A model generated the notes under the pieces. The model saw only the letters and a program-made list of their open reading frames with translations, was not told the origin of the DNA and searched no databases. DNA of 64,000 nt from Pyrodictium sp. (lineage in GTDB: Archaea; Thermoproteota; Thermoprotei_A; Sulfolobales; Pyrodictiaceae): positions 1-64,000 of the forward strand of contig JABXKE010000001.1 of NCBI GenBank assembly GCA_013540595.1, given 5' to 3'. Each line of letters starts with the position of its first letter. The first letter of the stretch is position 1. Below are positions 51,536 to 58,963 of this stretch, piece by piece. The translations under genes and the position numbers were made by a program.

Positions 51536-53553
51536 ACCGGGCCTTTGATCCCAATTACTACCTAGAGGCGGCGCTTGAGGCAGCTAGAAGGCTGCGCAGG
51601 CAGGGTCTAAGGACTTCAACGCACGATGTCATCACAGTTCTCGAGCTGTTGGAGAACTACATGGCTATGAAGGGCTCTGAGCTTACAGAAGATGAAGCGC
51701 TGTACATATTCTCCTCGGTGTTTGCAAAGACACGAGAGCAGGAGGGGCTTGTCACTAAAGTAGTATCATCTATCCTTCGGGGAGAGGACGCCCTTAAGGG
51801 GCTCTACGAGGAGCTTGTACGTGTCGTAGAACACGATTTGAGAGTTCTTGGCCTCTCCTATGGGCAGCGCGTGTCTGACAAGCTCTTACGCGTGTGTGCA
51901 AGCTCCTCTGAAAAGTGCTTGCGCATTTTCAGGCTAGGCGTGCTCGGCCTCCTTAGGAGAAAGGGAGACAGGTTCTATGTGGTCGACAGGCGCAATGCCG
52001 AGGCAGCTTTAAGGAGGCTAAGCAGCTTAGCTGCCAACCTACTCGAGGCAGTTTCCATATCTGCAGCTAAGGCTCCGTGGTGGCTGCTGCGCCTGCTAGC
52101 TCATCTCGATCCCGAAGCCCTTGCAAGAGCAATCGATCTAACTAGGCTAAGTGCCGAGCAGCTGCTAGAGCTCTATTCCTCTGCATCGAACTTCAGAACA
52201 AAACGCTATGTTGCCAAGGCGCTTTATGATAAGATAGTCCGCGGCGAGCATATGGGTCGTGCTGAGGATGTGTACAGAGTTATTGAGAGCGAGGGTTTGT
52301 TAACGAGGGAGGTAGCTGAACACCTCATTAGGCTGGAGTCCTCAGTAGCGGGACGCATGGCTAGAAATCGCGGCGTGGAATTTGCAATAGAGGTATCTTT
52401 AAAGGCATTTAAAAAAGGTTTGATAAATTCCAAACAATTTGAAAAGGCCATCGCAGATATTGGACTTCCGTACAAGGCTGCTAAATCGATTCGGTACCTT
52501 GCTGTTGACGATTCAAGCATTGACCTTCTGGTACAAGAGATCGCCAATCTTAAAAGAGGTGATAAGATTGTCAAGGCCTTATCAAAGCTATACGAGGCTA
52601 GAAGGGCTATTGATAGGGCTCTTTCTGAGCCGGATCCCGGCTCTATTGATTTGGCTTACTATGAGCTTAGCGCATTGAATGAGATAATTAATAGCATGAA
52701 AGGGAAGGAAACCGGTTCACTGGTACTTTACGAGCGTATACGTGCTGAGGCTGCAAGGCTCCGCGCAGCTCTCTCGGTGTACGGTGAAGGAGAGGTAGCC
52801 TCCAGCTTTAGAGCAAGCCTAAAAGGCATGGCTGATTCACTTCGTGTTGAAGCTCGTCTGCCCGTCAACAGCGTGCCGCTTCGCGGCAGCTCGTTGAGAA
52901 GGCTACTCCTAATGTGGAGCCTAGGCCGAAGAATGGGCAAGAGCATATCGTCTCATACTGCTGGGAAACGTGCGGGTGTTCCGCAAGGTAGACCGGATCT
53001 TCGCCGGACGATAATGAAGCTGCTGAGATTCGCAGAGAACCCAGTTGTTAGGAGGAAACGTGTTGGTCCTGAGAATATAGTTTTGGTGTTGGATAAGAGC
53101 GCAAGTATGTCAAAGTACTCTACGATGGTGCTTGCTATAGCTGCTGGCTTTGCACGCTTCATTAGAAGGTTGGTGATCTTTGATCACGAAGCTTACGTAT
53201 ACGATGTTCGTGGCAGGCTGAGTTCGAGAGACGCGTTGAACCTCCTTAAACAACTTTATGCAACGCCTTTTACAGGCTGGACGGACATTGTGAATGCCGT
53301 CAATCTGGCTACACGTGGTCTGAGCCCAAGAAAGGTGGTTATAGTAAGCGACCTTAAGCAAACCGTTAAGGCTCCAATTGAGGTGGGAGATGCCATATGC
53401 CAGCTCTCATCGTTAGGGTGGCGTGTCCATATCATGGTTCCTAAACGTGAGTACAGCGCTGATGTTCTGAAATCCCTTAGGATTTGTGCTAAGGTTCATA
53501 CTGTGGAAGGGCTTCGCGATATTAAGAGGAGCTTGATTAAGATTATCGGCTAG
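51532..53553 (+). CDS. VWA-domain partner of MoxR
   Basis: A 673-residue protein. The first 480 residues are helical and repetitive (many RLRR, LLEL and EAARLRA-like segments) without a known domain. The C-terminal VWA domain has a full MIDAS: DKSASMSKY at about residue 521, the Thr in FTGWTDIVNA and a late Asp in VIVSDLKQT. It is coupled to moxR by a 4-base overlap, and its 3' end overlaps the convergent methyltransferase by 11 bases. The client complex is unknown. Confidence 0.85.
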   Translation: MNRAFDPNYYLEAALEAARRLRRQGLRTSTHDVITVLELLENYMAMKGSELTEDEALYIFSSVFAKTREQEGLVTKVVSSILRGEDALKGLYEELVRVVEHDLRVLGLSYGQRVSDKLLRVCASSSEKCLRIFRLGVLGLLRRKGDRFYVVDRRNAEAALRRLSSLAANLLEAVSISAAKAPWWLLRLLAHLDPEALARAIDLTRLSAEQLLELYSSASNFRTKRYVAKALYDKIVRGEHMGRAEDVYRVIESEGLLTREVAEHLIRLESSVAGRMARNRGVEFAIEVSLKAFKKGLINSKQFEKAIADIGLPYKAAKSIRYLAVDDSSIDLLVQEIANLKRGDKIVKALSKLYEARRAIDRALSEPDPGSIDLAYYELSALNEIINSMKGKETGSLVLYERIRAEAARLRAALSVYGEGEVASSFRASLKGMADSLRVEARLPVNSVPLRGSSLRRLLLMWSLGRRMGKSISSHTAGKRAGVPQGRPDLRRTIMKLLRFAENPVVRRKRVGPENIVLVLDKSASMSKYSTMVLAIAAGFARFIRRLVIFDHEAYVYDVRGRLSSRDALNLLKQLYATPFTGWTDIVNAVNLATRGLSPRKVVIVSDLKQTVKAPIEVGDAICQLSSLGWRVHIMVPKREYSADVLKSLRICAKVHTVEGLRDIKRSLIKIIG

Positions 53554-54106
53554 CCTCATTGTCATCTGTTGCGATGTTCCTTAAGATTATTATGTCTTTA
53601 TCCGTTGACGCAATGACCTTCCCTATTCTGCTTATTGAGAGCTTGTTACGTAGCGCCTTATGTAATCTTGTTATGATTGCGTGGGATTTTGTTATCCGGT
53701 CCACCTCAGATATTGTCTGTCTTTCTGACTCCACCAGGTCTATAACAGTGAACATCACTGTATAGTCGGCAGCGCGTTCACGCAAGGGCATGAACTCAAC
53801 ATCGGATTCAATGACCTCGGTCATGTATTTCAAAGCAAGCCTGGATAGCCTCAGCGTTGCATGTCTTAGCATCCCCTCAGAAATGTCTAGACAGATCACG
53901 TAAGATACGTTCTTAAGTGCATGAGCCTCTGCTAGAAATTCCTCGAACAGCCCCGTTCCGCACCCTGCATCAACTATTATGCCTTCAAGTTTGATGTGGC
54001 TTAGAGCTGCACGGTACTTCTCAAGCTGCTCCTCTCTATACAGTTCGTCATAGGAGCTACTTGTTATGTTATACTTTTTTCTAATCTCCTTCTTCTTGGA
54101 GGGCAT
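53543..54106 (-). CDS. Class I SAM-dependent methyltransferase
   Basis: About 187 residues from ATG 54106: SYDELYREEQLEKYRAALSH as an N-terminal cap, the SAM motif GIIVDAGCGTGLFEEFL, the acidic CLDISEGMLRHATLRL and DVEFMPLRERAADYTVMFTV. It is UbiE/COQ5-like in core, with the substrate unknown. The open frame extends to 54175, but those 23 residues do not look like the family. It is downstream of S19 on the same strand. Confidence 0.78.
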   Translation of the reverse strand: MPSKKKEIRKKYNITSSSYDELYREEQLEKYRAALSHIKLEGIIVDAGCGTGLFEEFLAEAHALKNVSYVICLDISEGMLRHATLRLSRLALKYMTEVIESDVEFMPLRERAADYTVMFTVIDLVESERQTISEVDRITKSHAIITRLHKALRNKLSISRIGKVIASTDKDIIILRNIATDDNEASR

Positions 54107-54234
54107 GAGCCCATCAGCGCCTCGCGAAGAGTGAAGGCAGCCTAGAGAGTGGAGTGGAAACGTGGGATAGGCCATCTGTTATGGCTGCAAACCGGTGAGG
54201 AAATAGGAGGGCGGTGCTAGTGAAACGAGCCTAC

Positions 54235-54708
54235 TTACTTTAGAGCAACGTGGAGGCTGCTTCTCGTAGCCTTTAGCCCCGGCTCTCCGTGCTTTACCTG
54301 CTTACAGGTTGGGCTGAATTCTCCTAGGTAGTGTCCAATCATTTCTGGGGTAATGCGGACCGGTATGAACTCCTTCCCGTTGTAAACGGCTATCGTCATT
54401 CCAACCATCTCTGGTAGTATAACCATGTCCCTAACATGGGTTTTCACGACGACTTTTTTGCCCTGGAGTATCTTCTTGCGTGCAGACCTTATCTTCCACA
54501 GGAGCCTTCTCTGGGCGTTGGTAAGGCCGCGCATTAGGCTTCTTCTCTGACGCGCTGGCAGGAGCTTCACGAAGGCGTCCATGGGCATAGATAGAAGCTC
54601 CTCTAGCGTGTAGCCACGGTATCTAAACTTCTTCCATTCAGGTGGCAGAGTCTCTAGCCATCTCTTCATTTCGTCGTCAAGTGTCACCCTTCTTTGACTC
54701 GCCTGCAT
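54235..54708 (-). CDS. rps19: Small-subunit ribosomal protein S19
   Basis: A 157-residue protein: [60 protein letters not shown] and [20 protein letters not shown]. It is complete and normal but displaced from its usual site before L22. A minus-strand TATA-like CTTTTAAAAAG (54743-54753) gives it its own promoter with a leader of about 14 bases. Confidence 0.95.
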   Translation of the reverse strand: MQASQRRVTLDDEMKRWLETLPPEWKKFRYRGYTLEELLSMPMDAFVKLLPARQRRSLMRGLTNAQRRLLWKIRSARKKILQGKKVVVKTHVRDMVILPEMVGMTIAVYNGKEFIPVRITPEMIGHYLGEFSPTCKQVKHGEPGLKATRSSLHVALK

Positions 54709-54804
54709 ATGCTCCTACCCCTGCAGCAGGTAACTTGAGGAGCTTTTTAAAAGATTGACCCCAGGGGCTCTTTACCATGCGAAGGCTGCTCTTAGGTTTA
54801 AGAG

Positions 54805-55521
54805 CTACCTCTTCCTGCGCCCGGTAGACCGGGCTGCTATGTGGCCTACCTTTCTACCTGGCGGCGCGTTCCTGGAGACCGTCGTGGGGAAGCTGGGGCT
54901 CTGATGGCTTCCTCCACCATGTGGGTGATCAACAGCATTCATCGCCACTCCGCGCACTCTTGGCCACAGGTGAGGCTTTGCGCTCCACTTGTAGTATGCC
55001 GCTCCGGCTTTCAGCAGGGGTTTTTCCAGCCTTCCTCCGCCAGCTATAACTCCTATAGTGGCCCTAGCATCGTTCGGTATCTCCTTTGACTTTCCGCTTG
55101 GGAGCTGAACTATGGTCTTGTTACCGCTCCTGCCGAGCACTATGGCATAGGTGCCCGATGCTCTAGCTAGCCTGCCGCCGTCGCCGGGTCTTATCTCTAT
55201 GTTGCAGATCTGGGTTCCCTCGGGTATCTTGCCCACAGGCAGTATGTTTCCGTTGGCGGGCTTCGCGTCTGGCCCCACCTCTATTATCTGGCCAACGTAC
55301 ATACCTTCTGCAGCTGGCACGTAGAACTCGACCCCGTTCTCCAGCACAACCCTGGCTAGCGGGACCCACCTTCCTGGATCGTGTACAAGCTCGACGATAC
55401 GGCCACGTAGAGTTACTGGTGTGGGTGGCGGATACCTTGCTGGCGCAGGATGAAGCCACCCTCTGCTTCTGTAAAGCGGCGAACCTCTACCTCTTCTCTG
55501 TACTATCAGCCGCTTACCCAA
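54805..55521 (-). CDS. rpl2: Large-subunit ribosomal protein L2
   Basis: A 238-residue protein: GKRLIVQRRGRGSPLYRSRG at the start, HDPGRWVPLARVVLENGVEF, YVGQIIEVGPDAKPANGNIL and the catalytic-centre loop VAMNAVDHPHGGGSHQ. The frame is open from 55542, but TTG 55521 gives the family-typical N-terminus and length. Like S19 it is separated from the main r-protein cluster. Confidence 0.95.
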   Translation of the reverse strand: MGKRLIVQRRGRGSPLYRSRGWLHPAPARYPPPTPVTLRGRIVELVHDPGRWVPLARVVLENGVEFYVPAAEGMYVGQIIEVGPDAKPANGNILPVGKIPEGTQICNIEIRPGDGGRLARASGTYAIVLGRSGNKTIVQLPSGKSKEIPNDARATIGVIAGGGRLEKPLLKAGAAYYKWSAKPHLWPRVRGVAMNAVDHPHGGGSHQSPSFPTTVSRNAPPGRKVGHIAARSTGRRKR

Positions 55522-55603
55522 TGGAAACCCCAAAAACAGCACACAGGTAGGGGTAAATATGCTCTCCTTCTAAGGGAGGGGCTCAGCAGCCATAATCAAA
55601 AAC

Positions 55604-56950
55604 TCAAGTAATTCTGAAGACTATGGGGGGCTGTATGTCTACGGCTCCCAGAAGAGCTTCTCCAACAGTCAAACTTTCTGCGAGGCTGACATCCTCTTTC
55701 TCTAGGTTAGTGTACCTTTCTAAAGCGTTTACGTAGTTCTTGTCGGTTGACCCAAAGACAATGTAGTTTGAAGCGTTAGACCAAACAAAGGTGGAGAAAT
55801 CCATGGGATGCTGAGATGCAGCTACCACTGCAAGAGCCCTGCTGCGGCCTTCTCTGACAATGCTTTCTATAAGGCTGCGTTCGGCACGCCATGCCTCATC
55901 CACGACTACAAGGGTTCGCAGAGGACCGCTGCTTCTGGCTGTTCCGAAGCTGTGCTTCCATAATCCTTCGGCTCCCCATCTCACAACATTATATACAGAC
56001 TCTATGGAGTCTGCTAGGATCACAGCACCGCTGCTTATTGGGGTCTTCAGAACCTCATGATGCCCTCGTAGAAAAGCTTCACGGACCCTTGCTTCGTCGA
56101 TTATGCCGTACTCTTCTAGAAGTCGTACTAGATCTCCTTTTGGATCAACTACAGCAATTAGACGAATTCCAAGGATGTCAGAGGACAAGAGGGAGTTAAC
56201 TACTATCTTAGCTAGCAGGGTGGTCTTACCTTTACCCGTTGGTCCCACTACTATGCTGTGGCGTGCACCTCGAAAGTCGTAAAGGGGCAGCGTCACTGGA
56301 AGACAGTGAGGTATTGTGCATCCGATGATCGGCCCCTCCGCTTCATTGGAAACCATGGCTATCGCGTGCAGTGCTTTGATTGACTTAAGCGAGATCACAT
56401 AAAATTTATTTAGGGATAAAAAATTTGTATTTAAGAGTAGGTTAAGGTTTATCTTTCGCGTCGTGCACCCGAGAAGCCTTAATTCATCAAATAGAGATCT
56501 GTCGGCAGCATCACAAACAAGCAGTGCTAGCTTAACCCGAACAGGATCACGGTATTTTGCTATGTCTCTCACCACCCTCTTTAGCTGTTCTACCTTCTTA
56601 CGTAGGCCCTCGCTCGGCGAGCGCTCCATAAGTACTTGATGCGTTAGTATCTTGGATTCAAGTCGCTTGACTGCTTTGTCGAGGGCTACTCGCTCTAGGG
56701 TTGCTACGTAGCCACATACACCTTTCCTCAGCAAGAGATCAAGCAGCTTGCCACCAGCAAGCACTGTATTAATGCACTCCTCCCCCTCCAAGAAGAGGGG
56801 ATATGCACATTTCCTACCCACAGCAATGAGGCAATCTGAATTCTTGCGGTCTACCTTCTTGGCTAACCCTGGCATTAGCAGTTTTGTTGCAAGCATTATT
56901 GTGGCGGCACTTCCTATACCTGCACCCAGCACGAACGATATAGCGTCCAT
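55604..56950 (-). CDS. HerA/VirB4-like ATPase of the Ced-type locus
   Basis: About 448 residues: one N-terminal transmembrane helix (AISFVLGAGIGSAATIMLAT), a Cys-containing linker, then a P-loop ATPase with Walker A VVGPTGKGKTTL (236-243), VVDPKGD, Walker B VVVDEAWRAE (D351, E352) and the sensor ASQHPMDFST. The membrane anchor plus HerA/VirB4-type motor resembles CedB, the motor of crenarchaeal DNA import. ATG 56950 starts 7 bases after the preceding small gene. Assignment as CedB rests on context. Confidence 0.75.
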   Translation of the reverse strand: MDAISFVLGAGIGSAATIMLATKLLMPGLAKKVDRKNSDCLIAVGRKCAYPLFLEGEECINTVLAGGKLLDLLLRKGVCGYVATLERVALDKAVKRLESKILTHQVLMERSPSEGLRKKVEQLKRVVRDIAKYRDPVRVKLALLVCDAADRSLFDELRLLGCTTRKINLNLLLNTNFLSLNKFYVISLKSIKALHAIAMVSNEAEGPIIGCTIPHCLPVTLPLYDFRGARHSIVVGPTGKGKTTLLAKIVVNSLLSSDILGIRLIAVVDPKGDLVRLLEEYGIIDEARVREAFLRGHHEVLKTPISSGAVILADSIESVYNVVRWGAEGLWKHSFGTARSSGPLRTLVVVDEAWRAERSLIESIVREGRSRALAVVAASQHPMDFSTFVWSNASNYIVFGSTDKNYVNALERYTNLEKEDVSLAESLTVGEALLGAVDIQPPIVFRIT

Positions 56951-56957
56951 CGCCTGC

Positions 56958-57137
56958 TTACACCCTTTCACTACCACTTGATGTGAGCACAACGAGGATT
57001 AGGCCCATAAGCAGGTTCACTGCCGAGAGGGCGATGAGAAAGTACCCTATGTTCTGCTTCTTGCTCAATACCAAACCCATTAGAGCAAGTGCGGAAGCTA
57101 CTACTGAAGCCCCTTTCAACGAGAGCTTAACTTTCAA
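56958..57137 (-). CDS. 59-residue two-helix membrane protein (CedA2-like candidate)
   Basis: Two hydrophobic helices, GASVVASALALMGLVL and IGYFLIALSAVNLLMGLILV, joined by SKKQN, with a short polar tail. TTG 57137 is chosen because GGGAGGTGACC lies just upstream and the gap to the CedA-like gene is then 7 bases; the longer frame would overlap it by 38. Position between channel and ATPase suggests a small accessory subunit such as CedA2, but the sequence alone does not prove this. Confidence 0.6.
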   Translation of the reverse strand: MKVKLSLKGASVVASALALMGLVLSKKQNIGYFLIALSAVNLLMGLILVVLTSSGSERV

Positions 57138-57144
57138 TCCACGG

Positions 57145-58554
57145 TCACCTCCCACGGAAGATGATCCTGGGCTGAGGAGCACCGAGCAGCTTGGCCAGTC
57201 CCACGGAGGTGGCGGAGAGCATCGCTAGGTATGAGTAAATAGCAGCGGAATATGCTATGCCAAGAATCAGCTGCGTTATGAAAGGGTCAACAATTGATGC
57301 TTGCAGCTCGCTGGTTGTTGCATTGAAGTAGTACGACTCTATGAGAATGGGCTTGTTAATAATTTTGGGGCATTTCGTAGATAGTGTTGTTCTGCCCTCA
57401 GCTTCTATTACGGTAGCCGTAACCGTGGAACCTCTCCACGAATAAAAGTCCTTGCTAGTGATCTGCACTTTATCTCCTGAAATCGTGACAGTGCAGTCTG
57501 AGAGTGTGAGGATGTTGACTGCACTGTGTTGATCGCAAGCAAGAGTCACATTGGCCTGCCTAAGTACAGGATCTTCCTCTCCTTCTACATATTTGCACCC
57601 GTTAAACAGCACTACACTATATCCCATAAATGCGACATTTGGGTTTTTCAGTGCTACCTGAAGAAAGTAAGGTGCATCACTGTAGAGATCGTGTGGAACT
57701 AAGTCGTCTGGGACAATCACTGTCCCGGCATCAAAGACAAGCCCCATGGTCTCCACAGCGAGCCTATATCGTCCTGCCGGGAGGTACTTAGTTGGACTAT
57801 TCACGTAGAAGCTTGAATCCTCGTGTATGATGTACTGGTATACATCACCATTGTCACTCACAAAGCGTATCAGCCCGATCCTTATGGTGCCGCCATAGCT
57901 GTCGCTTACTTTCCCCCAAATGTTGTACAGACCTTGTGGTGGGTAACGTAGTGAGGATCCATACCCCTGAAGAGTGCTCTCCATGACAAAAGCCGTCCAT
58001 TTGGGCAAGAAAGGTAGCATAGCATTTGCTGCTATGATAAATGCTACTAGAGAGGCACCAACATTGCGTCCTATTCTAAGGGGAATTGAGTAAAGTAGGG
58101 CCCCCAAAGCCAGCAGGATGCTCTTTGCATAACCTACGATGCTCAGTAGCATAATTGCTAGTGCTGATGCGGTGACTATAGAGTAGAATGTTAGTGAGAA
58201 TGGTAAAAAGAAGAGGGTCACAATTCCTGCAAGGGAGCCGCTGAAGAGTCCTGCTCCAGCTGACAGCATTCTAGCAAAATAGTTTATCAGTATAGCGGTG
58301 CTCATAGACTCTCTGATGTAAGATACTGTGTCCTCTAAGGTTAGACCGCTCAGAGAGGAGACCCATTCGCTCAGCCAGGCTACGACGTTTAAGATGGAGA
58401 TAAGGATTGCCGACTGTATGGAGTCCTCTATGAGAAGCGGTCCAAGGCGCTTTAGCCTTCTTGAGGGAATAGGTAACATGTAGATCAAGACGCCAATATA
58501 GTACGATAGCACGGCAAGCTGCATTGCAAGTACTAGCAGCTCGCCTGGCTCCAT
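57145..58554 (-). CDS. Polytopic membrane protein, CedA-like DNA-import channel
   Basis: 469 residues. About six helices occur in residues 5-186 and one or two near 425-450, enclosing a predicted external beta-rich domain of about 230 residues (195-420) with four cysteines (C320, C340, C354, C395). The first helical hairpin holds LPIPSRRLKRLGPLLIEDSI, 10 of 20 identical to the adjacent pilin candidate. Order and topology suggest CedA, which plays the part of VirB6-type channels. The external domain seems large compared with the Sulfolobus CedA I remember. Confidence 0.65.
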   Translation of the reverse strand: MEPGELLVLAMQLAVLSYYIGVLIYMLPIPSRRLKRLGPLLIEDSIQSAILISILNVVAWLSEWVSSLSGLTLEDTVSYIRESMSTAILINYFARMLSAGAGLFSGSLAGIVTLFFLPFSLTFYSIVTASALAIMLLSIVGYAKSILLALGALLYSIPLRIGRNVGASLVAFIIAANAMLPFLPKWTAFVMESTLQGYGSSLRYPPQGLYNIWGKVSDSYGGTIRIGLIRFVSDNGDVYQYIIHEDSSFYVNSPTKYLPAGRYRLAVETMGLVFDAGTVIVPDDLVPHDLYSDAPYFLQVALKNPNVAFMGYSVVLFNGCKYVEGEEDPVLRQANVTLACDQHSAVNILTLSDCTVTISGDKVQITSKDFYSWRGSTVTATVIEAEGRTTLSTKCPKIINKPILIESYYFNATTSELQASIVDPFITQLILGIAYSAAIYSYLAMLSATSVGLAKLLGAPQPRIIFRGR

Positions 58555-58597
58555 GGCAGCCCCTCTTTAAGGGTCTCCTTAAGGGCAATAGCTAAAG

Positions 58598-58963
58598 CTA
58601 GCTCAAGCTGATTCCGGTAGGAGTTACTTGATCCACTATGTATGATATCAGAGCGAATATGGAGGAGCCTATAGCAAGCCAGAAGGCAGCCCATATAGCG
58701 TCCTCCACCATGTCTTGCCCCATTCTCTTTATTCTCATGAATGGAATTGGAGAGCCGCGTAGAAGCCAACCTATGCTCCAGGTTAGCAGGAATAGGCCCC
58801 AGGCTGATGCAACGACTCGCGAAGTGAGCATCGATATGAAGTCCGTTACATCTCCTGGCACTTTGGATCCCAAGAATTGTGTGATTGGAGGAGGAGACGC
58901 TGTGGGGGTGTGCTCCGAAACTGACCTGAATCTAGCAGTTTGTCTAACGTTTCGTTTGGACAT
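58598..58963 (-). CDS. Two-helix pilin candidate (CedA1-like)
   Basis: 121 residues: a polar 45-residue N-terminus (perhaps partly removed), helix 1 (about 50-69, VVASAWGLFLLTWSIGWLL), the conserved turn SPIPFMRIKRMGQDMVEDAI (71-90) and helix 2 (91-110). Two helices joined by a short basic loop is the layout of VirB2-type conjugative pilins and of CedA1, the pilin-like subunit of crenarchaeal DNA-import pili. It overlaps the helicase end by 20 bases and lies 43 bases before the CedA-like gene. Confidence 0.65.
   Translation of the reverse strand: MSKRNVRQTARFRSVSEHTPTASPPPITQFLGSKVPGDVTDFISMLTSRVVASAWGLFLLTWSIGWLLRGSPIPFMRIKRMGQDMVEDAIWAAFWLAIGSSIFALISYIVDQVTPTGISLS

Noticed and set aside
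56958-57182. 74-codon form of the small membrane protein
   Set aside because: It would overlap the CedA-like gene by 38 bases; a strong ribosome site supports TTG 57137 instead.
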